A DNA stretch of 55,271 bases, taken from positions 1 through 55,271 of the forward strand of contig NZ_WWEQ01000014.1 of assembly GCF_009857845.1 (NCBI RefSeq), read 5' to 3'. A program made the translations under genes and the position numbers. Source of the stretch: Brevibacterium rongguiense (GTDB lineage Bacteria > Actinomycetota > Actinomycetes > Actinomycetales > Brevibacteriaceae). This document shows positions 16,195-24,609 of this stretch, piece after piece; positions within the stretch are counted from its first letter, which is position 1, and each line of letters opens with the position of its first letter. The notes beneath the pieces were generated by a model. The model was not told the DNA's origin, did no database searches, and saw only the letters and a list, made by a program, of their open reading frames with translations.

Positions 16195-16968
16195 GTGGCG
16201 GACCACCGCGAGGGCGCGCACCACGACGCCCACCCAGGCACCCACCCGGATGCGCACTACGCCGACGAGCGGCTGGCGCGGGTCTACGACGCCTTCGAGG
16301 GGCCCCGCGATGATCTGGACCTCTACATGTCGATCGCGCAGGCGGTGGGGGCCACCTCCGTCCTGGACGTGGGCTGCGGCACGGGTGCTTTCGCGCTGTT
16401 CGCCCAGCGGGCGGGCATGGCCGCGGCCGGTATCGATCCCGCCCAGGCCATGCTCGACGTCGCCCGCCACAAGCCCGGTGGCGAGTTCGTCGACTGGTTC
16501 TGCGCCGATTCCCTCCATCCGCCGCCGGTGAGCGCGGATTTCGCGACGATGACGGGCAACGTCGCACAGGTGTTCCTCACCGATGACGCGTGGGCGGCCA
16601 CGCTCAATGCCCTCGCCCAGCGCCTCGTGCCCGGTGGCCACCTGGTCTTCGAAACCCGCAGGCCCGAGGCGCGGGCGTGGGAAGCGTGGGCGCGGGCGGA
16701 GCCGGTCGAACACCATGTGCCCGGGATCGGCCGGGTGCGGGAGACGCGGACCGACGTCGTCGCGCACCCGCCCCTCGTCTCGTTCGCCCAGGTCTACGCG
16801 TTCCCCCACGGCGAGGAGCTGCGCTCGGAGTCGACACTGCGCTTCCGCGGCCGGGATGAGAACCGGGCGGCACTGGGCGCCGCCGGATTCGATGTGCTTG
16901 AGATCCGCGATGCCCCCGACCGGCCCGGCGCCGAGGACGTCTACGTCTGCCAGAAGGTCATCCGCTGA
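16195..16968 (+). CDS. Class I SAM-dependent methyltransferase
   Basis: About 257 residues. The SAM-binding motif I is VLDVGCGTGAFALF, motif II is GIDPAQAMLDVARH and motif III is LVPGGHLVFETRRP. The preceding segment HYADERLARVYDAFEGPRDD is the usual small-molecule methyltransferase opening. The substrate is unknown. GTG 16195 is the first plausible start after the DoxX-like stop, 7 bases away, with a weak GGCGG upstream. The first 20 residues are His/Asp-rich, so a slightly later start is possible. Confidence 0.85.
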   Translation: MADHREGAHHDAHPGTHPDAHYADERLARVYDAFEGPRDDLDLYMSIAQAVGATSVLDVGCGTGAFALFAQRAGMAAAGIDPAQAMLDVARHKPGGEFVDWFCADSLHPPPVSADFATMTGNVAQVFLTDDAWAATLNALAQRLVPGGHLVFETRRPEARAWEAWARAEPVEHHVPGIGRVRETRTDVVAHPPLVSFAQVYAFPHGEELRSESTLRFRGRDENRAALGAAGFDVLEIRDAPDRPGAEDVYVCQKVIR

Positions 16969-17101
16969 GCGGTTGTGGGCCGGCAGACACGCGGCCCGCG
17001 GAATGGGCGGCGCCCGCGCCCGGTTGACGCAGCGGGCCGCGGACGTGCGGTCACCGCGACCGCCGGCGCACTCGCACCGGCGGGGGAGAGGAGCAGCCAC
17101 G

Positions 17102-18031
17102 ATGCGCGCAGCGTTCTACGAGAAGCCGGCCAAGGACAATTCGACCCTGCGAACCGGGCAGCGCCCCTCCCCGACGGTGGGGCCGGGCACCGTGCTCATC
17201 GAGGTGCGGGCCGCTGGGGTGAACCCGGTGGACTGGAAGGTCATGGCCGGCGGCCTGGACGGGCTCATGGACACGCGTCTGCCGGCCATTCCCGGCTGGG
17301 ATGTCGCTGGTGTCGTCGTGGAGACCGGGCCCGATACCCCGGAGTTCGCCCCCGGTGACGAGGTCATGGCGTATGCGCGGAAGGAGACCGTCCACGGCGG
17401 GACGTTCGCGCAGTACGTCGCCGTGCCCGTCGAGGCGGTTGCGGCGAAGCCGGCCGCGCTGTCGTGGGAGGAGGCAGGCGGTCTGCCGCTCGCCGGGCTC
17501 ACCGCCCTGCGAGTGCTGCGGTTGACCGGTGTTTACCCCGAGGGGGCCGGCAGGACCGTTCTCGTCCACGCCGCGGCGGGCGGGGTGGGCAGCATGGCCG
17601 TGCAGCTGGCGAGGGTGGCGGGCGCCCGGGTCATCGGCACGGCCTCGGAGCGCAGCTTCGACTACCTGCGCGGGCTCGGCGCCGAGCCAGTGGAGTACGG
17701 CGAGGGCCTGCGTGAACGTGTTCAGCCGCTGGCGCCGGAGGGCGTCGACGCGGTCGTGGACTTCGTGGGCGGCGTCGAGGACGTCACCCTGGCGGTGCTG
17801 CGCGAGGGCGGTGCGCACGCCTCGGTCGCGGATCCGAGTGTGCTCGCCCACGGGGGCCAGTTCGTGTGGGTGCGCCCGTCCGGGGCGGAGCTCGAGGTAC
17901 TCAGCGAGCACGTGTCCGCTGGTGAGCTGCGCGTCAACGTTGCGCAGGCGTTTGGCTTGGACGAGGTGGGCGCCGCATTCGATGCCAGCCGCTCCGGTTC
18001 GACGCGAGGCAAGCTCGTCATCGTGCCCTGA
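17102..18031 (+). CDS. NADP-dependent quinone-oxidoreductase-like MDR enzyme
   Basis: A 309-residue zinc-free medium-chain dehydrogenase/reductase. The GroES-like half includes VRAAGVNPVDWKVM and the PGWDVAGVVVETG region. The Rossmann half has HAAAGGVGSMAVQLA near residues 155-169. No structural-zinc cysteine cluster is present. Enzymes of this branch reduce quinones or alpha,beta-unsaturated carbonyls. GGAG lies about 9 bases before the ATG at 17102. It is followed 18 bases later by a TetR-type gene, probably its regulator, and carries an exact copy of that gene's operator word at 17713-17724. Confidence 0.9.
   Translation: MRAAFYEKPAKDNSTLRTGQRPSPTVGPGTVLIEVRAAGVNPVDWKVMAGGLDGLMDTRLPAIPGWDVAGVVVETGPDTPEFAPGDEVMAYARKETVHGGTFAQYVAVPVEAVAAKPAALSWEEAGGLPLAGLTALRVLRLTGVYPEGAGRTVLVHAAAGGVGSMAVQLARVAGARVIGTASERSFDYLRGLGAEPVEYGEGLRERVQPLAPEGVDAVVDFVGGVEDVTLAVLREGGAHASVADPSVLAHGGQFVWVRPSGAELEVLSEHVSAGELRVNVAQAFGLDEVGAAFDASRSGSTRGKLVIVP
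17713..17724 (+). promoter_or_regulatory. Internal copy of the TetR operator word TGAACGTGTTCA
   Basis: This 12-mer inside the oxidoreductase gene is identical to the second operator half at 18058-18069. It lies about 335 bases upstream of the tetR operators, so looping or roadblock repression is possible. A chance match cannot be excluded. Confidence 0.35.
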
Positions 18032-18037
18032 GGGCAC

Positions 18038-18069
18038 TATGGTGTGAACATGTTCAATGAACGTGTTCA
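18038..18069 (+). promoter_or_regulatory. tetR leaderless promoter and twin palindromic operators
   Basis: The -10 TATGGT at 18038-18043 ends 6 bases before the ATG at 18050. Two 12-bp operators overlap the start: TGAACATGTTCA at 18045-18056, a perfect palindrome, and TGAACGTGTTCA at 18058-18069, one central mismatch. They are separated by one base. Such GAAC-N2-GTTC words are typical TetR-family sites, so direct autorepression at the transcription start is inferred. Confidence 0.65.
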
Positions 18070-18778
18070 GGACCGGGGTGCGCGGAGGGCTCAGACGGGG
18101 GAGGCGGTACTCGCAGCCGCGCGCGAGCTCTTCCGCGAGGGCGGCTATGCGGGCACCACCATCCGCCAGATCGCCCAGCGCGCCGGGGTGAGCGTGGGCA
18201 CCGTCATGGGCGTGGGGGACAAGAGCGCGCTGCTCGTCCGCTCCTTTGAGGACTGGATCGCCGAGGTGCATGCCGAGCGCACGGCGGCAGGCGCCTCGGC
18301 GGCGGGGGACGCGGTGCGAGCAGCCGGTGGCGCAGGTGGGAAGAAGGGCGCACGGAAGCGCGCGGGAGCGAGCAGACCCCTCGCCCCGGTGGACGCGGTC
18401 ATGGCGCTGTTCGCGCCGTTCATCGAGTACTTCGGCCAGGACCTGGAACTGTCGCGCGCCTATGCCGCGGTGCTCGTTGCCGGTCCTGCTCCCGGCGCCG
18501 GTGCGGGGAGCCTGGCTGCCGGAGCCGAGGCCGGAGCTGGGGCCGGAGCCGAGGCCGAGCGGCCCGCGATCTTCGGCTCGCTGGGCCGTGCGCTCCTCGG
18601 TGAGATCGTCGCCGTGCTCAAGAATGCCGGGCTCGCCCATCCCAAGCGCCGTGCGCGGGCGCTCTACTACGCGTATCTGGGCGTGCTCCTGACCGCGGCA
18701 TCCGGCGCGGTCGCCTACGAGGACGTGACCGCGCGGGTGCGCGAGGCAGTCGCCGCGATTCTGGGCGGCGCGCGATGA
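18050..18778 (+). CDS. TetR-family transcriptional regulator
   Basis: About 242 residues. The N-terminal helix-turn-helix reads EAVLAAARELFREGGYAGTT then IRQIAQRAGVSVGTVMGV, a standard TetR DNA-binding domain. The ligand domain is interrupted by a Gly/Ala/Lys-rich stretch near residues 79-110 and by an Ala/Gly/Glu repeat near 145-170, making it longer than the usual 190-220. ATG 18050 fits the leaderless promoter; GTG 18044 is an alternative. It ends with a four-base ATGA overlap with the next DoxX-like gene and probably controls itself and the adjacent oxidoreductase. Confidence 0.88.
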   Translation: MFNERVQDRGARRAQTGEAVLAAARELFREGGYAGTTIRQIAQRAGVSVGTVMGVGDKSALLVRSFEDWIAEVHAERTAAGASAAGDAVRAAGGAGGKKGARKRAGASRPLAPVDAVMALFAPFIEYFGQDLELSRAYAAVLVAGPAPGAGAGSLAAGAEAGAGAGAEAERPAIFGSLGRALLGEIVAVLKNAGLAHPKRRARALYYAYLGVLLTAASGAVAYEDVTARVREAVAAILGGAR

Positions 18779-19152
18779 ACGGACAGAGCGCCATCCTGCT
18801 GGTGCCCGCGCTGGGCTGGCCGAGCGTGCTGCTCGCGGTCGGATTGGCCGGCGATGCGCTGGTCTCGCTGCGGCCGCCGGCCTTCGTGCGCCGCTGTTTG
18901 CACGGGGTGGGGCTGCCCCGCGACTGGTGGTGGGTACTCATCGTGGTCAAGCTTCTCGCAGCAGCGGGCCTGGTGGTAGGGCTCTGGGTGCCGGGTGTGG
19001 GTGCGGCCGCTGCACTGGGGGCCGTCGTCTACTTCTGCTGCGCGGCGACGGCCCACGTTCGAGCCCGCTTCTGCGGTCGCGAGCTGTGGCTCAACTGCCT
19101 GGGCATGCTCGGGCTGTCCGCATTCGCACTCGTGGCGGACTATCTGGTCTGA
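18775..19152 (+). CDS. DoxX-like four-helix membrane protein
   Basis: A 125-residue protein with about four hydrophobic segments: ILLVPALGWPSVLLAVGLAG, WWVLIVVKLLAAAGLVVGLW, AAALGAVVYFCCAATAHV and a final LGLSAFALVADYLV. The pattern and the VVKLLAAAGLVVGLW core match the DoxX-like (DoxX_2) family. It is translationally coupled to tetR by an ATGA overlap. Its 3' end overlaps the convergent GNAT gene by 13 bases. Confidence 0.7.
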   Translation: MNGQSAILLVPALGWPSVLLAVGLAGDALVSLRPPAFVRRCLHGVGLPRDWWWVLIVVKLLAAAGLVVGLWVPGVGAAAALGAVVYFCCAATAHVRARFCGRELWLNCLGMLGLSAFALVADYLV

Positions 19153-19781
19153 GCCGCGCCGGCCGCGGTCTCGGGAGCACCGCGGATGCCCTGTCGGTGG
19201 GGATCGCGCCGCGCCTCGAAGAGCTCGAGGCTCTGGTCGTAGTAGGCCGCGCTGCGGCCCACGCGGCGCATGCCGATGCGCTCGCACACCCGCTGGGATG
19301 CCACGTTGTCCGGGTGGGTGACCGCAACGACCCGCTCGAGGCCCGAGTTGAGTGCCGCTGTGAGGACCCGGGCGGCAGCCTCCCTTGCGTACCCGTGGCC
19401 GTTGCTGGACGCCGGCTGGCGCCAGCCGATCTCGGTGTCCTCGGGCTGGTCCGCCGTAGTCGGACTCGTGCACGCGGGCGGTTCGGAGGCGGGAATCGCC
19501 TTGAGGATGACGAGCGAGACGGGCGGCCCGCCGGGCAGGCACGCGAGCCACACGCCGCGCAATCGGTAGGCTTCGGGAGCCTGCTCCTGGGCCCTGGCCC
19601 GCTCCTCGGCCAGGCGCAGGCCGATCCAGGCCCGCGCCTCGGCAACGGAGTCCATGACGGCACCGGGGATGAAGCGGGCCAGCTGGGGGCTGCGGTGGAC
19701 CTCGAGGACGAACGCGGCGTCTTCGGGGGAGAGTCTGCGCAGCGCGAGGCGCTCGGTGGCGAGCTGGGTGCCCTCGCTCAT
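19140..19781 (-). CDS. RimJ/RimL-type GNAT acetyltransferase
   Basis: A 213-residue protein with LATERLALRRLSPEDAAFVL at the start and EIGWRQPASSNGHGYAREAA near residues 120-140, the acetyl-CoA loop of the RimJ/RimL branch. NVASQRVCERIGMRRVGRS near the end is the conserved N-x2-S-x4-E-x2-G motif. The family acetylates protein N-termini or small molecules; the substrate here is unknown. ATG 19781 is chosen because GGAAG lies 5 bases upstream. The C-terminal tail is Ala/Gly/Thr-rich. Confidence 0.88.
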   Translation of the reverse strand: MSEGTQLATERLALRRLSPEDAAFVLEVHRSPQLARFIPGAVMDSVAEARAWIGLRLAEERARAQEQAPEAYRLRGVWLACLPGGPPVSLVILKAIPASEPPACTSPTTADQPEDTEIGWRQPASSNGHGYAREAAARVLTAALNSGLERVVAVTHPDNVASQRVCERIGMRRVGRSAAYYDQSLELFEARRDPHRQGIRGAPETAAGAAQTR

Positions 19782-19887
19782 GCGGGCTTCCACGACAGCA
19801 TTGCGGCCAGGGAGGTCGGCCAGTGCCGTCCAGTCGGCTTCCGCAGGCACCGTCCGCGGGGTCCGGCGAGCAGAGCCTCGGTGCTGA

Positions 19888-20820
19888 TCATGGAGCGTCC
19901 CACGGCAGGTAGTCGATGTCACCGCGGGCCAGGCGCTCGGCCGCAGGACCCGCGATCGCGGACCATTCGCCGCCCCGCGGTCGGAACACGGCGCTGGTGT
20001 CCTCGTGTCGCCACGGGCCCTCGGGCAGCTCGACGACAGTCGTCGTCACCACGGCGTCCGCCCGTTCGGAGACGTGCTCGTGCACGCGGCCCTCTGCAGC
20101 GGCGGCCACGAGGCGGCGAAGTGTCGCAACGGACTCCGCGGCGGCGGGCAGCTCCCAGTCCGCGTCGGCCACGGTGACGTGCAGCGCGGTGCCGTCACTG
20201 CGCCAGTGGACGGCCGCCCGCTTGCCCCGCATGGGCTGGATCGTGCAGGCATCGCCGTCGAGGCTCGAGACCACCTGCGCATGTGAGCGGAAGTCCGCCT
20301 CCACCTCGGCGGCGAGACCCCGGAGGGCGGTGAGCACCGGGTCCGCACCCGTCCGGATGCGGCCTGAGGGCGGGGACTCATGGTCAGCGGGCAGCGAGCC
20401 GGCCGATGCCGCGGGGCCACCGCGGTGGGCGGGCCGGGGTGACCAGCCCGGCAGGCGCGCATCGTCGCCGACCTCCAGGCGCACGCGGAAGCCACTGTGC
20501 GCGCTCTCGCGGGCCGTGATCCGGTCGAGGTCGACGACGATGGGCGGAGCATCCGCCGCGCGCCACTGATCCGGAAACCCCGGCACGGGCTCCACGGGCT
20601 GATCGACCCCCTGGATCGCGCGGACCGTGCCGGTGACGCGGCGGTGCTCGGCTCCGTCGGGGAACTGATCGTGGAGCTCCTGGCGGAAGCGGCGCAGCCC
20701 CTCGGCTGAGCGCCGCGCAGGATCGAGTGCGCAGAGCTCCCAGGCGACGAACTCGTCCACGCGGATCTCCGCCCCGCAGCAGGCCTGAGCCCAGCCCTCG
20801 ATCTCCACCGCGATGTCCAT
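19888..20820 (-). CDS. Uncharacterised actinobacterial protein, DUF6578-like
   Basis: A 310-residue soluble protein. Its opening MDIAVEIEGWAQACCGAEIR followed by VDEFVAWEL resembles, from memory, the DUF6578 family of actinobacteria, with the same CCG and V-x-W features. No catalytic motif is recognised. The C-terminal half contains QPMRGKRAAVHWRSDGTALH and TTTVVELPEGPWRHEDTS, and a Pro/Gly/Ser-rich linker of about 35 residues joins the halves. A minus-strand -10 TACGCT ends 6 bases before the ATG, so the message is likely leaderless. Its stop lies 106 bases before the GNAT start. Confidence 0.6.
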   Translation of the reverse strand: MDIAVEIEGWAQACCGAEIRVDEFVAWELCALDPARRSAEGLRRFRQELHDQFPDGAEHRRVTGTVRAIQGVDQPVEPVPGFPDQWRAADAPPIVVDLDRITARESAHSGFRVRLEVGDDARLPGWSPRPAHRGGPAASAGSLPADHESPPSGRIRTGADPVLTALRGLAAEVEADFRSHAQVVSSLDGDACTIQPMRGKRAAVHWRSDGTALHVTVADADWELPAAAESVATLRRLVAAAAEGRVHEHVSERADAVVTTTVVELPEGPWRHEDTSAVFRPRGGEWSAIAGPAAERLARGDIDYLPWDAP

Positions 20821-20826
20821 GCCACC

Positions 20827-20832
20827 AGCGTA
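20827..20832 (-). promoter_or_regulatory. -10 element TACGCT of the DUF6578-like gene
   Basis: Exactly 6 bases separate this hexamer from the ATG at 20820. The remaining sequence to 21075 holds a plus-strand TACGCT at 20964-20969, a candidate -10 for the FMN reductase with a leader of about 100 bases, and nothing else identifiable. Confidence 0.5.
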
Positions 20833-21075
20833 GGGCGAAGCGGTGTGGCCTGCCCGTACCGCAGGCCCTGGCAGTGTCAACGGAACAGACCCGCGCCTCA
20901 CCGGCAGCGCAGCACGTGACGAGCCAGACACGGCCCGCGCACATGCCTCATTGAAGGCTGAACTACGCTGGGAGGTGCCCGATCCCCACCCGGCACCCAT
21001 TCGAGCCGCCCCCAGGCTCACCGGCGCTGTGGCGCCCTCTGGCCCACAAGCCCTCCAGCTCACAAGGGAGACCCC

Positions 21076-21657
21076 ATGTCGAAGCCCGTCCTCCAGATCA
21101 TCGTCGGCAGCACCCGGCCCGGCCGTGTCGGCCTGCCCGTGGCGCAGTGGTTCGAGGGCCTGGCCCGCGAATCCGGCGAGTTCGAGGTGGAGCTCGTCGA
21201 CCTGGCCGAGGTCGACCTGCCGCTCATGGACGAGCCCAATCACCCGCGCATGCGCAAGTACACGAAGGACCACACGAAGCGCTGGTCGGAGACGATCGAC
21301 CGCGCGGATGCCTTCGTCTTCGTCGTGCCCGAGTACAACTACGGCTTCTCCGCGGCGCTGAAGAACGCCATCGACTACCTGTGCCTCGAGTGGGCCTATA
21401 AGCCGGTGGGCCTCGTGAGCTACGGCGGCATCTCCGCCGGCACCCGCGCCGCGCAGATGATCAAGCAGGTCGTCACCACCCTGAAGATGACCCCCCTCTT
21501 CGAGGCCGTCTCCATCCCGTTCGTGCAGAAGTCGATCACCGACGGCACGTTCAGCCCCGAGGCGCCCGTCGACGAGGGCGCTCGGGCCATGCTCGCCGAG
21601 CTCGGACGCATGGAGGAGGCGCTGCGCGGCCTGCGCCGCGGCGGCGCGAAGGCCTGA
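21076..21657 (+). CDS. NADPH-dependent FMN reductase-family protein
   Basis: A 193-residue flavodoxin-fold protein. The FMN phosphate loop is GSTRPGRVGLPVAQWF near residues 11-26, the second flavin motif is VPEYNYGFSAALKNAIDYL near 88-106 and the third is YGGISAGTRAAQM. This is the YieF/ChrR/azoreductase-like branch that reduces quinones, chromate or azo dyes in vitro; the physiological substrate is unknown. GGGAG precedes the ATG at 21076 by about 5 bases. Confidence 0.92.
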   Translation: MSKPVLQIIVGSTRPGRVGLPVAQWFEGLARESGEFEVELVDLAEVDLPLMDEPNHPRMRKYTKDHTKRWSETIDRADAFVFVVPEYNYGFSAALKNAIDYLCLEWAYKPVGLVSYGGISAGTRAAQMIKQVVTTLKMTPLFEAVSIPFVQKSITDGTFSPEAPVDEGARAMLAELGRMEEALRGLRRGGAKA

Positions 21658-21702
21658 CCCGGGGGCCGGAGCCGGCGCGAATGGCGGGCCGGCCCCAGCT
21701 CC

Positions 21703-22077
21703 TCAGAGCTGTGCCGGAGCCGAGGCGCTGGCCGGGGCGGCGTCGGCCTGCGAGCCGCCGATGCTCATGGCCTGGCAGCCGGACGTGCCGATGCCCAGGA
21801 TGAAGAACACGATCGACAGGATGATGCAGACCTTCCGGTTCTTCAGGTAGCCCGCCAGGGGGAGGCCCGCCTTGTCGCGGCCCGCGCCCGCCAGGTAGAT
21901 GATGACGTCGATGAGCGACCAGATGCCCAGGCCGCCCAGGGTGATGAGCTTGAGGATGCCGGTGCCGATCTTGCCCAGGTAGAAGCGGTCGATGCCGAGC
22001 CAGCCCAGGAACCAGGCCAGCACCCAGGTGACGACGAAGCTCTTCGTGGACTCTCGCGTGTGCGTGTCGTATGCCAT
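21703..22077 (-). CDS. TM2-domain membrane protein (copy A)
   Basis: A 124-residue protein built around a TM2 domain: KSFVVTWVLAWFLGWLGIDR, FYLGKIGTGILKLITLGGLG, then WSLIDVIIYL. A third hydrophobic segment and a short Ala/Ser-rich tail follow. TM2 proteins are small membrane proteins of mostly unknown function. The neighbouring gene encodes a close paralogue, so the two arose by tandem duplication. The -10 TAGCAT for this copy lies inside the 3' end of the paralogue, 7 bases before the ATG. Confidence 0.85.
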   Translation of the reverse strand: MAYDTHTRESTKSFVVTWVLAWFLGWLGIDRFYLGKIGTGILKLITLGGLGIWSLIDVIIYLAGAGRDKAGLPLAGYLKNRKVCIILSIVFFILGIGTSGCQAMSIGGSQADAAPASASAPAQL

Positions 22078-22079
22078 GG

Positions 22080-22508
22080 TCACGATGCTAACGGCCCGGT
22101 TTCGGCAACCCCAACGGGGTGCCCGCCGGGCACCGCACCGGAAATCGGGGCGGGCGCCTCGGCGGAAATCCCCGCGGAGAGCGCGTCGCCGATGCCGCGC
22201 GCCTGGCAGCTCGACGCGCCCAGTCCCACGATCACGAACACGCCCGTGAGGATGAGGCAGAGCTTGATGTTCTTGCGGTACCCGGCCAGCGGGCGGCCCT
22301 CGCGGTCCCGGCCGGCGCCCATGAGGTAGATGACGACATCCACGAGGCTCCAGATGCCCAGGCCGCCCAGGGTCACGAGCTTGAGCAGGCCGGTGCCGAG
22401 CTTTCCCAGGTAGAACCGGTCGGCGCCGAAGGTCCCCAAGAAGTAGGCGAGCAGCCACGTGACGACGAAGCTCTTGTCCGATTTCTGAGTCTGAGTCCCA
22501 AACACCAT
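22080..22508 (-). CDS. TM2-domain membrane protein (copy B)
   Basis: A 142-residue TM2-domain protein parallel to copy [60 protein letters not shown], then a third hydrophobic helix and a longer Ala/Pro/Gly-rich tail. The stretch SCQARGI parallels SGCQAMSI in copy A, so the duplication covers the whole gene. The -10 TATGCT ends 6 bases before the ATG at 22508. The copies are separated by only 2 bases, yet each has its own -10. Confidence 0.85.
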   Translation of the reverse strand: MVFGTQTQKSDKSFVVTWLLAYFLGTFGADRFYLGKLGTGLLKLVTLGGLGIWSLVDVVIYLMGAGRDREGRPLAGYRKNIKLCLILTGVFVIVGLGASSCQARGIGDALSAGISAEAPAPISGAVPGGHPVGVAETGPLAS

Positions 22509-22651
22509 GAGCGGAGCATAGCCACGGCCGGTGAACTCTTGGCTCCCCCTGCTTCTGGCCTGTGCTCCGGCTGCCTGCGGTGTCGCTTCCGCTCCCTTCC
22601 GAGTGCCTGCGGTGCCAGGCCCGGCACCCCCGCCCCCGAGCGATGGGCCCG

Positions 22652-22657
22652 TACACT
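22652..22657 (+). promoter_or_regulatory. -10 element TACACT for the small leader ORF
   Basis: The hexamer ends 6 bases before the ATG at 22664, the same spacing as other leaderless starts in the window. Confidence 0.5.
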
Positions 22658-22663
22658 CGGCCC

Positions 22664-22777
22664 ATGCACTCCTGGGGCCCGATCGCGCTCGCTCCGGTCG
22701 TCCTCGTCGCCCACACCCTGGCCCTCGCGGCCAGCTGCCCGGCACCCGTCCGCACCCGGTCCGCGGGCCCCGCATGA
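22664..22777 (+). CDS. 37-residue hydrophobic leader peptide upstream of the methyltransferase
   Basis: The short ORF encodes [20 protein letters not shown] followed by [10 protein letters not shown] and a polar tail, 37 residues in all. It begins 6 bases after a -10 TACACT and its stop overlaps the start of the methyltransferase (ATGA at 22774). The hydrophobic core followed by AASC vaguely recalls a lipoprotein or secretion signal. I infer a translated, coupling leader peptide. It could instead be an untranslated leader; no family is recognised. Confidence 0.45.
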   Translation: MHSWGPIALAPVVLVAHTLALAASCPAPVRTRSAGPA

Positions 22778-23607
22778 GCGGCAGCCAAGGTCCGCAGGCT
22801 GAGGGGAGCGGCCCGCCGGCAGACGTGCGGGGCCCGCTGCCCGGGGCCCAGGGGCGCTCGCCCCGGGTGCAGGGGCCGCTGCCCGAGGCGGATCGGCCGC
22901 TGGTGGCCCCGCGGGGACTGGCCGCCCACCGTATCCGCGCGGCCTACGACGAAGTCGCGGACACCTACGCCGATGCGCTCGTCGGCACCGCCGCCGAGCA
23001 GCCCGGGGAGCTCGCCATGATCGAGCGGTTCGCGCGCCATGCGGGGCGCGGTGCAGCCGTGCTCGACGCCGGCTGCGGAGCCGGGCGCATGCTGCCGGTG
23101 CTTGCCGGGCTGGGACTCGAGCCGCGGGGCATCGACCTCTCACCCCGGATGATCGCCCGTGCTCGTGCAGACCACCCGGGCTTCGGGACTCGGGTGGGCG
23201 ATCTCACCGCCCTGCCGTATCCGGCCGGCGCCTTCGACGGCTACTTCGCGTGGTATTCGATCGTCCACGTGGCCGATTCCGCGGTGCCCGCGGTGCTGGC
23301 CGAGGCCGCGCGCGTGCTGCGCCCCGGTGGGACCGCGCTTGTTGCCTTCCAGGCCGGAACCGGCACTCGCGAGGTGGGCGCTGCCTTCCGCGCACGGGGC
23401 CACGCCGTGGAACTCCACCGCCGCCACCGTAGCGCCGCGGAGGTCGCCGCGGCGCTCAAGCGGGCGGGCTTCGCGGGCACCGCGCGCTTTGAGCGCGAAC
23501 CGGTCCGGGGCACGGTCGCCGAGACGGAGGCCCAGGCGGTTGTCCTCGCGCGGCTCACAGGGCCTCGCGCAGTGTCCGCTCCAGACTCGCCGCGGGCGTC
23601 CCAGTGA
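22774..23607 (+). CDS. Class I SAM-dependent methyltransferase
   Basis: About 277 residues. After a 50-residue Gly/Pro/Gln-rich N-terminus come [17 protein letters not shown], motif [13 protein letters not shown], the acidic loop [13 protein letters not shown], and [10 protein letters not shown], then [13 protein letters not shown]. This is the UbiE/COQ5-like small-molecule methyltransferase pattern; the substrate is unknown. ATG 22774 overlaps the leader ORF stop. Its last 53 bases overlap the 3' end of the convergent NmrA-type gene. Confidence 0.87.
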   Translation: MSGSQGPQAEGSGPPADVRGPLPGAQGRSPRVQGPLPEADRPLVAPRGLAAHRIRAAYDEVADTYADALVGTAAEQPGELAMIERFARHAGRGAAVLDAGCGAGRMLPVLAGLGLEPRGIDLSPRMIARARADHPGFGTRVGDLTALPYPAGAFDGYFAWYSIVHVADSAVPAVLAEAARVLRPGGTALVAFQAGTGTREVGAAFRARGHAVELHRRHRSAAEVAAALKRAGFAGTARFEREPVRGTVAETEAQAVVLARLTGPRAVSAPDSPRASQ

Positions 23608-24457
23608 GCTGCTTGATGTCGTCGCTCACGTGCTCCAGCTCGCCCTTGGCGATCGCCGTGTAGGTCGAGACCCACGCATCGAGCTGCCACTGCGGTGCCC
23701 CGCTGGCTGCGCGGGAGGCATAGGCCTCCTCGAGCGTCTCGTCCACGTAGCGCACCTCGCGGCCCTGCGCCTCGGAGAGGATGCGGGCGATCTCACCCAG
23801 CGTGAGCGCCCGCGGGCCGGTCATGTCGTAGGCGCGGCCGGCGTGCGGTGCCTCCTGGCCGGAGCCCGAGCCCAGGTGGCTGCCGATGTCGGCGAGCACG
23901 CGCGCCGCCGTGCGGGCCACGTCGTTGCGGGCCACGGCCGCGACCCGCCCGTCCCCCGCGGGCCCGCGCAGCGCACCGTCCTCGCCCACCCACAGCGGGA
24001 AGACCTCCTGGTAGAAGTTGTCGCGCAGGAAGGTGTACGCCATGCCGGCATCCCGGATGTGCGCCTCGGCGGCGGCGTGGGTGCGGGCGAACTCGAACGT
24101 GGCCGACTCGTCCGCGCCGGCGAACGAGGTGTAGACGATGTGCTGGACCCCGGCAGCGGCGGCGGCGGCGGCGAAGTCCTCCTGGGCCCGCTGCCGGTCC
24201 TCGGCCTCTGTGGCGGAGACCATGAAGAGGACGGAGACGCCGCGCAGCGCGCGCTGGACCTCGGCACCCCCGCCGAACGGGGCCTCGTAGACGGTGCTGT
24301 GCGGCAGTCGCGGTGCCCGCGAACGGTCGCGCACCAGCAGCCGCTGCGGCCAGCCGGCCATGTTCAGCAGGCGCGACACGCGTCCGCCCAGTGCGCCGGT
24401 GGCGCCCGTGACCGCGATGAGCGGCTCCCGGTCGGTGGTGCTCCCGTGCATCGCCAT
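23555..24457 (-). CDS. NmrA-type NAD(P)-binding oxidoreductase
   Basis: A 300-residue atypical SDR. The cofactor motif AVTGATGALGGRVSRLLNMAG is near residues 15-35, then GVSVLFMVSATEAEDR, GVQHIVYTSFAGADES and YTFLRDNFYQEVFPLW. These are hallmarks of the NmrA/QorB-like branch, which includes NADPH:quinone reductases and NADP sensors. ATG 24457 has a strong GGAGG 4 bases upstream. The conserved Tyr-x3-Lys of classical SDRs is not expected in this branch. Its final 53 bases overlap the convergent methyltransferase gene. Confidence 0.88.
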   Translation of the reverse strand: MAMHGSTTDREPLIAVTGATGALGGRVSRLLNMAGWPQRLLVRDRSRAPRLPHSTVYEAPFGGGAEVQRALRGVSVLFMVSATEAEDRQRAQEDFAAAAAAAGVQHIVYTSFAGADESATFEFARTHAAAEAHIRDAGMAYTFLRDNFYQEVFPLWVGEDGALRGPAGDGRVAAVARNDVARTAARVLADIGSHLGSGSGQEAPHAGRAYDMTGPRALTLGEIARILSEAQGREVRYVDETLEEAYASRAASGAPQWQLDAWVSTYTAIAKGELEHVSDDIKQLTGTPAASLERTLREAL

Positions 24458-24609
24458 GATGCCTCCTTCGTGTGCAGCGCGCGCCGCGGGCACTGGCCGC
24501 GTGGCCGTGCCGCGGTCGCGCTGAGGCGACACTACCCCTCGCGGTTTGGCAGTGTCACTGTGGGCGACCTCAGATGACGGGCCCGCGGCGGCGTCGTGCG
24601 CCCGGTCCC

